NCBI RefSeq assembly: GCF_009901565.1
Contig: NZ_WXEW01000005.1
Location: forward strand, 434,001 to 498,000
Direction: 5' to 3'
DNA: 64,000 nt
From: Herbidospora solisilvae
GTDB lineage: Bacteria > Actinomycetota > Actinomycetes > Streptosporangiales > Streptosporangiaceae
Positions 8,461 through 16,039 of the stretch are shown in pieces. Both the position numbers and the translations under genes were made by a program. Position 1 is the first letter of the stretch. The number at the start of each line of letters is the position of its first letter. A model generated the notes under the pieces. It saw only the letters and a list, made by a program, of their open reading frames with translations, did no database searches and was not told where the DNA came from.

Positions 8461-9999
8461 ATGCCGCTCATGCTCAAGCCGGGCACGGCCTGGTCCGACG
8501 CCTACGGCCGCTGTGCCGACCTGGCCCCCGAGGCGTTCAACGACGACCGGGTGCTCAACCACTGGGGAGGCATCTGGCACCGCGACGGCCGCACCACCCC
8601 CGCCGTCACCCCGGTCGACGGCACGACCATCGCCGGCCCGCCCCGCCTCGACCGCTCGGCCGCCGCGCGGGCCGTCCACGCGGCCGTCGACGAACACCGC
8701 CGCTGGCGGCACACCCCCGTGGCCGAACGCGCCGCGCGGGTGTCGGCCGCGCTCGACGCGATGGAGGCCCATCGCGACCTGCTGTCGCTGCTGCTGGTCT
8801 GGGAGATCGGCAAACCGTGGAAACTCGCGACCGCCGACGTCGACCGGTGCATCGAGGGCGTCCGCTGGTATGTCGACGAGATCGCCCGCATGACCGACGG
8901 CCGCGTGCCGCTGGCCGGTCCGGTCTCCAACATCGCGAGCTGGAACTACCCGATGAGCGTGCTCATGCACGCCATGCTGGTGCAGGTCCTGGCCGGCAAC
9001 GGCGCGATCGCCAAGACCCCCACCGACGGCGGCCTGTCGTGCCTGACGCTGGCCACCGCGCTGGCCGTGCGCGAAGGACTTCCGCTGACCCTCGTGTCGG
9101 GGAGCGGGTCGGAGCTGTCACGGGTGCTGGTGCGCGGCCAGGAGATCGGCTGCGTGTCCTTCGTCGGCGGCCGCGACACCGGCGGCCAGGTCGCCACGTC
9201 GCTCGCCGACCTCGGGCGGCGGCACATCCTCGAACAGGAGGGCCTCAACTGCTGGGGGGTCTGGGAATACAGCGACTGGGCCACCCTGACCGGCCAGATC
9301 CGCAAGACCTACGACTACGCCAAGCAGCGGTGCACGGCCTACCCGCGCTTCGTCGTGCAGCGGTCGGCGTTCGACCACTTCCTGGCCGCCTACCTGCCCG
9401 CCGTGCAGGGCGTGCGCTTCGGCCACCCCCTCGCCGTCGAGTCGGCCGACGACCCGCTGCCGGAGCTCGACTTCGGGCCGCTTATCAACAACGCCAAGGT
9501 GAAAGACCTGGCCGACCAGGTCGACGAGGCGATCTCCAAGGGCGGCGTGCCACTGTTCCGGGGAGCGCTGGATGACGGGCGGTTCCTGCCCGGGCAGGAC
9601 ATCTCGGCCTACATGGCCCCGGTGGCGATCCTCACGCCGCCCCGCTCCTCGCCCCTGTTCCACGCGGAGCCCTTCGGCCCGGTCGACACGGTGGTGCTCG
9701 TCGACACCGAGGCCGAACTGCTGGCGGCGATGAACGCCAGCAACGGGGCGCTGGTGGCGACCATCTCGTGCGACGACACCCGAACCGCCACGCGGCTCGC
9801 CTCCGAGGTGCGGGCCTTCAAGGTCGGCCACAACACGCCCCGTTCGCGGGGCGACCGGGAGGAGCTGTTCGGCGGGTTCGGCGGGTCGTGGCGGGGGGCG
9901 TTCGTGGGGGGTGAGCTGCTGGTCCGCGCGGTGACGCAGGGGCCTGCCGATGAACGGTTACCGGGCAACTTCGGGAACCAGACGCTGCTGCCGGCGTAG
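8461..9999 (+). CDS. Divergent NAD(P)-dependent aldehyde dehydrogenase family protein
   Basis: A 512-residue ALDH-fold protein, last gene of the glyoxylate operon, 14 bases after gcl with an AGAGGG site. Recognisable ALDH elements are NIASWNYPMSVLMHAMLVQ, SFVGGRDTGGQVA (cofactor loop, normally GSTEVG), AKQRCTAYPRFVV with the nucleophilic Cys, FGPLINNAKV, and EPFGPVDTVVLV. The usual general-base motif LELGGK is altered to LEQEGLN, keeping the Glu. The end is GFGGSWRGAFVGG. Depending on substrate it may oxidise tartronate semialdehyde, glyoxylate or glycolaldehyde, or act as an acylating enzyme on a CoA ester made by the neighbouring ligase. None of these can be chosen from sequence. Confidence 0.8.
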   Translation: MPLMLKPGTAWSDAYGRCADLAPEAFNDDRVLNHWGGIWHRDGRTTPAVTPVDGTTIAGPPRLDRSAAARAVHAAVDEHRRWRHTPVAERAARVSAALDAMEAHRDLLSLLLVWEIGKPWKLATADVDRCIEGVRWYVDEIARMTDGRVPLAGPVSNIASWNYPMSVLMHAMLVQVLAGNGAIAKTPTDGGLSCLTLATALAVREGLPLTLVSGSGSELSRVLVRGQEIGCVSFVGGRDTGGQVATSLADLGRRHILEQEGLNCWGVWEYSDWATLTGQIRKTYDYAKQRCTAYPRFVVQRSAFDHFLAAYLPAVQGVRFGHPLAVESADDPLPELDFGPLINNAKVKDLADQVDEAISKGGVPLFRGALDDGRFLPGQDISAYMAPVAILTPPRSSPLFHAEPFGPVDTVVLVDTEAELLAAMNASNGALVATISCDDTRTATRLASEVRAFKVGHNTPRSRGDREELFGGFGGSWRGAFVGGELLVRAVTQGPADERLPGNFGNQTLLPA

Positions 10000-10092
10000 G
10001 AGGCGTGGCCTGGCGGCGGGGTGCAACGGCTCGGGGCCGACACCGCCGCCAGGCCACTCGACGCGGTTGTCGATGGGGTTTCGCCCAGCCCC

Positions 10093-10108
10093 GGCCGCCT
10101 TGGCGGCC
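10093..10108. terminator. GC hairpin, possible terminator
   Basis: GGCCGCC-TT-GGCGGCC is an exact inverted repeat 94 bases after the ALDH stop. The tight centre would open to about five paired bases around a CCTTGG loop. There is no U-tract, as is often so in actinobacteria. Function is inferred from its place in a convergent gap. Confidence 0.35.
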
Positions 10109-10238
10109 CGCCCAGGCCGCCTTCGCCGTCGGCAGCGCCGCCAGGCCGACCCCGCCGCGGCGTCGGGTGTTGGTTCGCGCTGCTCTTCGCCGGAGCTCAG
10201 GGGCGCGACCGCTTTCCGTTACGGCTTCGCCTGGTCGG

Positions 10239-10261
10239 CGCCCCCCGCCGTTCGGGGGGCG
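10239..10261. terminator. Strong hairpin, probable bidirectional terminator
   Basis: A perfect 9-bp stem (CGCCCCCCG at 10239-10247 with CGGGGGGCG at 10253-10261) closes a 5-base CCGTT loop. It lies between two convergent genes and can fold on either strand. There is no following U-run. Confidence 0.5.
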
Positions 10262-10362
10262 GTTGGTGGCGGGCGGCAACCGGCCGTTTCGATTCGCGCC
10301 GTTTCGGGTCACTTCACGTTGCCAGAGGGTTCTCGCATCACCTGGCCGGGGCTGCGGCCTGA

Positions 10363-11853
10363 CTACCACGCCAGGTAGGCCGGGGGTTCTCGGCCCTCCC
10401 AGACGAGACGTTGCGGAAGATCGAGGTCGCCGGTCGCCTCCGGGTTCTCGATCAGGGGCCGTAGGTCCACGCGCACGATCTGGTAGGTGCTGTCGCCAGT
10501 GAGGTCGTCCACCTGCTGGAAGTTCTCCGTTCCGACCAACAGGGCCGTGCTGGTCGCGTCCACGGCCGTCGACAGGATGCGGCCTCGGACCGTGAAGGCG
10601 GTGGCCAGCTTTCCGGTACCCCGGTGCACGCTGATCGTGTGTTGCTCCAAGGTGGACTCGTTCGTGAGGTGGCGGCCGTCGGGCAGCAGTGTCGTCACCG
10701 TGCCTGGCGAGTCGGGGTCGACGTTGAATCGTCCAGGTGCGCCGGTGTTCGTGTTCAGGGTGTCTCCCCCGCGGAGGAGGAGCTCAGTGGAGGAGCTCCA
10801 CATGAGGCCGTTCGGGGACTGGCTCGGCCATTCGCGGTCGGGGGCGACCACGCCTGTGAAGTAGTGATTCGTGTCGACCGCCCGGCCGTAGGCGACCCGG
10901 CCCTCGGGCGAGACGGCCACTGCGGTGACGACGCCTTTGAGGGGTGGAGTGATGCTCTCGCGCAGCATGGCCTTCCCGTCGGCGTTCACGGTGAGGCGGT
11001 AGAGGCGGGAGTTCCGGCCGCGGGGGCCGAGGGCGGACACGACGTAGTGGCCGGGTTCGCGGTCGCGGGTGGCGGCGGTGTACGTCGCGAACTCCAGCGA
11101 CCTCGGGTGCCACACCACGTCGGTGACCTTGCCGGTCGTCAGGTCGACGACGTAGAGCTCGCTGGTGCCGTCGTTCCAGGTCTTCCACTGGCCGTAGGAG
11201 CCGAGGAGGGCGTACCGATGAGTTCCGTCGGCCGCGAGGGCGGGACCTCGATAGATCTTGGCGACGCGGTCGCCGACGATCGGCTGTGCGGCGATGACCA
11301 GCACGGCGGCCAGCGGCAGGGCGACGATCGACCAGCTGGGCCGGACCCTCCCGGCGACCGCGCCGGCCACCAAGATCGGCATGATGGGGCTCGTCGCCCA
11401 GGTGAGGAGGACTCCCAGGCTCATCGACCGGGGGGTGATGCCGAACTGGCGCATGAGGCACTCGTCCGGCGGGACCGGGTTGAGGTCCAGGGACATCAGG
11501 ACGGTGGTGGTGAGTGCCACGACGAAGGCCCAGCGGGCTGCCCTCAGATGGGTTTCGTCGGTGCCGTTCTTCCTCAGGGCCAGGGCGGGGAGCAGGAAGA
11601 GGAGCGGCAACGTCCAGGAAAAGGTGTCGCCCAGATCGTGGATGAAGTATTCGACGCGGTCGATCGTCGTCGGTTCGTCGAAGAACCCTGTGGGGCAGGC
11701 GATGGGGGCGACGACGTATCCGGGCGCCCAGCGCACCAACGCGAACAGCGCGGAGTACAGGACGGGAAGGGCCGCGGCGACGACGGCGATCCACCACCAG
11801 AACGTCGGATTGCGCCAGGGGGAGGACGTGAGGTCCCGTAAGCCGATGGGCAC
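10363..11853 (-). CDS. Membrane protein with C-terminal propeller-like extracytoplasmic domain
   Basis: A 496-residue protein of unknown function. The N-terminal ~190 residues contain about five hydrophobic segments (for example FWWWIAVVAAALPVLYSALF, LLFLLPALAL, AFVVALTTTVLMSL and SIVALPLAAVLVIAA). The rest is soluble and consists of repeated beta-strand-like units resembling a WD40/YVTN-type propeller (TSELYVVDLTTGKVTDVVW, RLYRLTVNADGKAM, VAVSPEGRVAYGRAV). A stretch between segments contains PVPPDECLMRQFG. The GTG at 11853 has AAGG about seven bases upstream. It is convergent with the glyoxylate operon and has no operon partner. I do not recognise a named family. Confidence 0.7.
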   Translation of the reverse strand: MPIGLRDLTSSPWRNPTFWWWIAVVAAALPVLYSALFALVRWAPGYVVAPIACPTGFFDEPTTIDRVEYFIHDLGDTFSWTLPLLFLLPALALRKNGTDETHLRAARWAFVVALTTTVLMSLDLNPVPPDECLMRQFGITPRSMSLGVLLTWATSPIMPILVAGAVAGRVRPSWSIVALPLAAVLVIAAQPIVGDRVAKIYRGPALAADGTHRYALLGSYGQWKTWNDGTSELYVVDLTTGKVTDVVWHPRSLEFATYTAATRDREPGHYVVSALGPRGRNSRLYRLTVNADGKAMLRESITPPLKGVVTAVAVSPEGRVAYGRAVDTNHYFTGVVAPDREWPSQSPNGLMWSSSTELLLRGGDTLNTNTGAPGRFNVDPDSPGTVTTLLPDGRHLTNESTLEQHTISVHRGTGKLATAFTVRGRILSTAVDATSTALLVGTENFQQVDDLTGDSTYQIVRVDLRPLIENPEATGDLDLPQRLVWEGREPPAYLAW

Positions 11854-12108
11854 TCCCGTACCTTAGCGATCACCTGCCATCACATTGATCGCGTCGCCTC
11901 TTCGGTAGCGGAGAAGGCGGGCCGACATGGACCTCTGGCCGTTCGCCGTCGTGACAAGATCCGGCCTCTTCGCAGGTACGAGGTGTCTCGCCGGGCCTGG
12001 TGAGTGGTCGGCATCGTGCATGTCGTTGCTCCGATGCCTCCACCGCACGTGAGAACCCGGCGAAGCCGCCCCGCTGGAACTCGTCCCCCGCGTAGCTCGT
12101 CGCCACGT

Positions 12109-12678
12109 TCAGAATCCCATCGGGTTCTCCGGGATGTCGGCCTTCGCGTAGATCTGGTGCGTCACGCCGTTCTTGAAGACCTTCAGGTCGACCAGTTCCA
12201 GCCCCAGCCGCTCCCCGTCGTCGAACAGCCGCTTCTTGCCCTCGCCCACGATGATGGGGTGGACCAGCAGCCGCAGCTCGTCGAGCAGCCCCTGCCGCAG
12301 CAGCCACATCACCAGCGTCCCGCTCCCGGTGATCGAGATGTCCTTCCCCTCGGACGCCTTCAGCTCGCGGATCTGCGCCGCCACGTCACCGGAGATGATC
12401 GACGAGTCGGCCCAGGTCGTCTCGGTCAGGGTCGTCGACACGACGTACTTGCGGACGTTGTTGATGAAGCTGGAGAACGGCACCTCCGGGCCCTGCTCGG
12501 GCCAGTAGCTCTGGAAGTCGGTGAAGGTGCGGCGGCCGAACAGGACCGTGTCGGCGTTGGCGACGGTGCTCTCGACCGCTTCGCCCATCTCGTCGTTGAA
12601 GTAGGGGAAGTGCCACTGGTCGGGGGCCTCCACGACGCCGTCGAGGGAGATGAAGAGGCCCGAGATGATCTTCCGCAT
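12109..12678 (-). CDS. Dihydrofolate reductase-family protein (RibD C-terminal fold)
   Basis: A 189-residue DHFR-like protein beginning MRKIISGLFISLDGVVEAPD. It has the family NADPH-site elements (ADTVLFGRRTFTDFQSYWP) and SGTLVMWLLRQGLLDELRLL with HPIIVGEGKKRLF. These stand-alone proteins resemble the RibD reductase domain, and their substrates are mostly unknown. ATG 12678 has an AAGGAG site. Divergent from an MFS gene (12826), with a dyad and a TTGACA box between. A second family member is at 38431. Confidence 0.85.
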   Translation of the reverse strand: MRKIISGLFISLDGVVEAPDQWHFPYFNDEMGEAVESTVANADTVLFGRRTFTDFQSYWPEQGPEVPFSSFINNVRKYVVSTTLTETTWADSSIISGDVAAQIRELKASEGKDISITGSGTLVMWLLRQGLLDELRLLVHPIIVGEGKKRLFDDGERLGLELVDLKVFKNGVTHQIYAKADIPENPMGF

Positions 12679-12735
12679 GTCTGCTCCTTGAGAGGTGGTC
12701 CCCTTTCCGGGGGCCGGTGCCCTTAGCCTTTCACC

Positions 12736-12753
12736 GACAACTTTTATTGTCAA
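12736..12753 (-). promoter_or_regulatory. Candidate -35 box overlapped by a dyad
   Basis: On the minus strand TTGACA (12753-12748) overlaps the inverted repeat GACAA-N6-TTGTC (12736-12751). The area is strikingly AT-rich for this window. A good -10 is not obvious (GGCTAA about 19 bases on). The arrangement suggests a repressor-controlled promoter for the DHFR-like gene, but no regulator gene is adjacent. Confidence 0.4.
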
Positions 12754-12825
12754 GAAAAACTGAGTGTTCGGCTGTGCTCCCGTGTTAGGTTCCGGCGCGG
12801 ACCACCCCCACGACAGGTCACCGTC

Positions 12826-13959
12826 ATGCGCCTCTACCTGCTCATCCGCGCCGTCGCCGGGTTCGCCATGGCCTGCGCGTTCACCCTCCAGCTCGTCTAC
12901 CAGGCCCAGGTCGCGGGCCTGGGGCCGCTCGAACTCGTACTGGCCGGGACGGTTTTCGAAGTGGTGATCTTCGCGGCGCAGGTGCCGACCGGGGTGCTGG
13001 CCGACCTGCACAGCCGCAAGTGGTCGGTGATCATCGGGTACGCCCTCATCGGGGCCGGCACCCTCGTCGAGGGGCTCGTGCCGGCGTTTCCGGCCATCTT
13101 GGCCGGGTCCGCCCTCATGGGGGTCGGCTACACGTGCGTCGAAGGGGCCGAGGAGGCCTGGGTGGCGGGCGAGCTCGGCGACGGCGCCTCACGGGCGTTC
13201 ACCCGGGGAGCCCAGGTGAGCCAGGCAGCGACGATCGCGGGCATCGTCGCGTCGGTCGGCCTGGCGTCCATGGAATTGCGGATTCCGCTGCTCGTCGGGG
13301 GAGGGCTGCTGGTCCTGCTGGCGGCGGTGCTGGTCGTCGTCATGCGGGAGTCGCCGTTCGAGAAGGTCAGCGCGCCGCGCGAGCACCTGTCGGCGTCGAT
13401 CAGGGAAGTGCGACGGCGGCCCGCCCTCTGGTTCCTGATGGCCGCCGTGGCGAGCACCGCCTTCGCCGCCGAGGGCATCGACCGGCTCACCCAGCTGCAC
13501 TTCACCGAGGCGTTCGGTACGCCCCTGGTCTGGTTCGGCGTCATCTCCATCGGGGCCATGTTCGCGGCCATCGTCCTCACGCAGCTGGCCGACGGCAGCG
13601 GGATGCGGGGACTCGTCATCCTGCAGGCGGGGGCGGCCGTCTGTGCGCTCGCGCTGGCCGCCTCGGAGTGGTTCTGGCTCGCGGCGGCGGCGTCCGTGCT
13701 GCTGAGCGCTGCGCGGGAGGCCGCGCGGCCCACGATGATCACGTGGGTGACCGAGCACACCGAGCCGGGGAGCCGGGCGACCGTGCTCTCGTTCCTCGGC
13801 CAGACCGACGCCGCCGGTGAACTCGCCGGTGGGCCGCCGCTCGGGCTGATGGCGGAGCGGTTCGGGATCAGGGTGGCGCTCCTCGGCGCGGCCGGGGCGC
13901 TGGCGGTCGCGGTGCCCTTTCTGAGACTGGCTCTGGCGCGGCGGGGTGTGACCAAGTAG
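12826..13959 (+). CDS. MFS transporter
   Basis: A 377-residue, roughly 12-helix major facilitator protein. The characteristic loop between helices 2 and 3 is PTGVLADLHSRKWSVIIG (the GxLaDrxGrr-type motif A), and the helix 4-5 region is GVGYTCVEGAEEAWVAGEL. Similar proteins are annotated as drug or sugar efflux carriers; no substrate can be given. ATG 12826 is the natural start of the first helix. Divergent from the DHFR-like gene. A near-perfect palindrome 34 bases after the stop may end the transcript. Confidence 0.8.
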   Translation: MRLYLLIRAVAGFAMACAFTLQLVYQAQVAGLGPLELVLAGTVFEVVIFAAQVPTGVLADLHSRKWSVIIGYALIGAGTLVEGLVPAFPAILAGSALMGVGYTCVEGAEEAWVAGELGDGASRAFTRGAQVSQAATIAGIVASVGLASMELRIPLLVGGGLLVLLAAVLVVVMRESPFEKVSAPREHLSASIREVRRRPALWFLMAAVASTAFAAEGIDRLTQLHFTEAFGTPLVWFGVISIGAMFAAIVLTQLADGSGMRGLVILQAGAAVCALALAASEWFWLAAAASVLLSAAREAARPTMITWVTEHTEPGSRATVLSFLGQTDAAGELAGGPPLGLMAERFGIRVALLGAAGALAVAVPFLRLALARRGVTK

Positions 13960-13992
13960 AACTTCTTCTGAGGCTTGAGAAAAGTGTCCCAG

Positions 13993-14014
13993 GTCCAGGG
14001 AGCGCTCTCTGGAC
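13993..14014 (+). terminator. 22-base near-perfect palindrome after MFS gene
   Basis: GTCCAG-GGAGCGCTCT-CTGGAC is self-complementary apart from one G/T pair that would be a G-U wobble in RNA. It begins 34 bases after the MFS stop. As RNA it could form a hairpin with a GCGC loop. As DNA it could equally be a protein site. Confidence 0.4.
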
Positions 14015-14068
14015 GTCAGGTTATTTGCCCCTCGATAGGCAGGTTGATGAGCTCGTCTCGGGGTCCGA

Positions 14069-14090
14069 TCGCGAGAGAGGCTTCTCGCGA
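14069..14090. terminator. Hairpin in MFS downstream region
   Basis: TCGCGAGA (14069-14076) pairs exactly with TCTCGCGA (14083-14090) across a 6-base GAGGCT loop. No U-tract follows. It may be a second termination structure, or an operator-like dyad. Confidence 0.35.
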
Positions 14091-14540
14091 GAGGGAGCCG
14101 GATCCGTTGATCGGGGTCGGTGGGTCGCTCGCCGGTTACGGGAGGTCGCATGAGGCGTTCGGCAACGGCGTCTCCTCGCACTCCAGTCGGAACGTGGATT
14201 CGACTGCGACATCGGGGCCGAGGAAGCCGAACGTGAGGGTCACACCATGGCCCCGTCTTCCTCGGCGGAACCGGTGGCAACGACGTGGGGCCCCGGTCGT
14301 GGGCTCCCACGGCATGAGCACCGTCGTCAGTTATCCGTGATGCGGCGGCCGGTGCGGTCGGGCAAGACCGTGCCGGTCTTCACGGGAAGCGGGCGTGCGG
14401 AACCCGGGAGGCGGACTGGGCATGGGCCGCCTCCCGGGCGGTGCCGGAGTATTCAGAGGGCCTGTCTCCCGGGCGATGCGGTCGTTTGTAGGTCCGCCTC
14501 TGGGCGGGCCGAACGTCCGGCCTCCCCGGCGGTTCCGCAC

Positions 14541-14618
14541 GTCCACAGCCCCGCCTGCCCCCCGCCAAAACGTCGGTCGTCCACGAGAAGATGACCGCGT
14601 CCCGGGTGGGAGGGCGTC
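14541..14618 (+). repeat. Dispersed repeat, copy 1
   Basis: This stretch shares GTCCACAG, then AAACGTCGGTCG, then CGTCCCGGGTGGG, in the same order and similar spacing, with 24793-24869. Identity is highest over the last 45 bases, with only short differences between. Both copies lie between genes. It may be a small intergenic repeat family; two copies are too few to classify. Confidence 0.55.
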
Positions 14619-14657
14619 GGGTGTTCGCCCCCGTCTCTCTCGGGCACAAATCGGATC

Positions 14658-14912
14658 ATGGCCATGGTTGAGCCCCACGACATCCGGTCCCTGCTCGCCT
14701 CCGAGATTCCCGACGCCGCGATGGTCGTCGATGACGGGCGGGTGCGCATCGTCAGCGAAGAGCATGCCGATCACGGCGCTGTCGTGGTCACCAAGCAGAC
14801 GCTCGTCGACAAGCTCGACGCCGGGGGCATGTCCCCCGACGAGCTCACCGACGACCACGTCAAGCACATGGCGAAGGCGCTCGATCAGATCGCTCATAAA
14901 CCCGGCGTTTAG
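14658..14912 (+). CDS. Small acidic hypothetical protein
   Basis: An 84-residue protein with normal actinobacterial third-position GC bias, so it is probably real. It contains SLLASEIPDAAMVVDDGRV and TKQTLVDKLDAGGM, with many Asp/Glu and a predicted helical C-terminus (DDHVKHMAKALDQIAHKPGV). No signal peptide, membrane segment or known motif was found. ATG 14658 is followed by a second in-frame ATG at 14664; neither has a strong ribosome site. It precedes the glycosyltransferase pair by 59 bases and could be co-transcribed. Function unknown. Confidence 0.6.
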   Translation: MAMVEPHDIRSLLASEIPDAAMVVDDGRVRIVSEEHADHGAVVVTKQTLVDKLDAGGMSPDELTDDHVKHMAKALDQIAHKPGV

Positions 14913-14971
14913 CCTCGCTGCCGTCATTCGGCCTTTTCGGGTGATTTACTCGCGGTTGCGACACTCCAGCC

Positions 14972-16039
14972 GTGAAGATCGTGCGGCTCGCCAACTTCGT
15001 CACGGCAACCTCTGGTGGGTTGCGTACCGCACTGGCCGAGCTCGGGGCGGGATACGCCGCCGCGGGGCATGAGCCGTTCCTCATCGTCCCCGGGTCGATC
15101 GCGTCGGTCCGGGAGTCGGAGGCGGGGCTCGTCATCACCCTTCCCGGGCGGATCGTGCCGGGGACGGGCGGCTATCAGGTCATCACCGCGCGCGGGGCGG
15201 TGCGGCGGGTGCTCGACCAGATCAAGCCCGACCGGATCGAGGTCTCCGACCGGTCGACGCTGCGGTGGACCGGGCGGTGGGCGCGGGAGCGCGGCGTCGG
15301 GTCGGTCATGGTGTCGCACGAGAGCCTGGCGGCGCTGCTGCCGCCGCTCGCCGATCCGCTGAACAGGGCGACCGCGCGGGCGTACGACACCGTCGTCTGC
15401 ACGACCAATTGGGCGGCGGCGGAGTTCCGGCGGATCGGTGCGCCGAACGTCACGCATGTTCCCCTCGGGGTGGACCTCGACCGGTTCACCCCCGGCAACT
15501 TCGATCAGGCGGTCCGTGACCGGCTGGCACGCCCGGACGAGGTGCTGCTGGTGCTCTGCTCCCGGTTGTCGATCGAGAAGAGACCCCACCGGGCCGTCGA
15601 CGCCCTCGCGGAACTGCGGCGGCGCGGGGTGAACGCGGTGCTCGCGGTGGCGGGCGAGGGGCCGCTGCGGGCCCGGCTGGAACGCCGGGCCGAAGGGCTG
15701 CCGGTCAGGTTCCTCGGGCATCTCACCGACCGGGCCGGTCTCGCCGCCCTGCTGGCGACCGCCGACATCGCCGTCGCCCCGGGGCCGGCCGAGACGTTCG
15801 GGCTGGCCGCGCTGGAGGCGCTGGCCTCCGGGACTCCGGTGGTGGCCGATCGGCGCAGCGCCCTCGGGGAGGTCATCGGCCGTGCGGGGAGATGCGTCTT
15901 CGGTCATCCCGGGGCGTACGCCGACGCCGTGCAGGATCTGCTCGGCCACGACGACCGCCGGGAGCCGGCGCGGCGACGCGCCGAACGCTTCAGCTGGGCC
16001 GCTTCGGTGGCCGGATTCCTGAAGGTGCACTCGACATGA
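14972..16039 (+). CDS. GT4-family glycosyltransferase
   Basis: A 355-residue GT-B glycosyltransferase. The N-terminal domain starts VKIVRLANFVTATSGGLRTA with the acceptor-side glycine loop. The C-terminal donor domain has SRLSIEKRPHRAVDAL (phosphate-binding RxxxEKR-like segment), VAGEGPLRARLE and the E-x7-E motif APGPAETFGLAALEALASG. This is the pattern of retaining GT4 enzymes, often GDP-mannose or UDP-sugar dependent, acting at the inner membrane face. GTG start at 14972. Its stop overlaps the start of the next glycosyltransferase (ATGA), so the two are made together, plausibly for a glycolipid or mannoside. Confidence 0.85.
   Translation: MKIVRLANFVTATSGGLRTALAELGAGYAAAGHEPFLIVPGSIASVRESEAGLVITLPGRIVPGTGGYQVITARGAVRRVLDQIKPDRIEVSDRSTLRWTGRWARERGVGSVMVSHESLAALLPPLADPLNRATARAYDTVVCTTNWAAAEFRRIGAPNVTHVPLGVDLDRFTPGNFDQAVRDRLARPDEVLLVLCSRLSIEKRPHRAVDALAELRRRGVNAVLAVAGEGPLRARLERRAEGLPVRFLGHLTDRAGLAALLATADIAVAPGPAETFGLAALEALASGTPVVADRRSALGEVIGRAGRCVFGHPGAYADAVQDLLGHDDRREPARRRAERFSWAASVAGFLKVHST

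Larger units (their letters stand above)
10000..10362. other. Convergent intergenic region with hairpins, no gene
   Basis: About 360 bases between the convergent ALDH gene and the membrane/propeller gene. The reading frames here are Arg/Pro-rich with no protein-like pattern. The region contains two strong hairpins (10093-10108 and 10239-10261), consistent with transcription termination from both sides. Nothing else was seen. Confidence 0.5.
13960..14657. other. Intergenic region with hairpins and a repeat copy
   Basis: About 700 bases without a convincing gene; reading frames are Arg/Ser/Pro-rich and overlap. It holds a palindrome (13993-14014), a hairpin (14069-14090) and one copy of a roughly 78-base repeat (14541-14618) whose partner is near 24.8 kb. 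Confidence 0.5.

Noticed and set aside
11870-12108. Short minus-strand frames between the membrane/propeller gene and the DHFR-like gene
   Set aside because: No ribosome site, no conserved features, and frames overlap each other.
13975-14340. A 121-codon plus-strand frame after the MFS gene
   Set aside because: Composition is Ser/Arg/Pro-rich without codon bias typical of the window, with hairpins inside; treated as noncoding.
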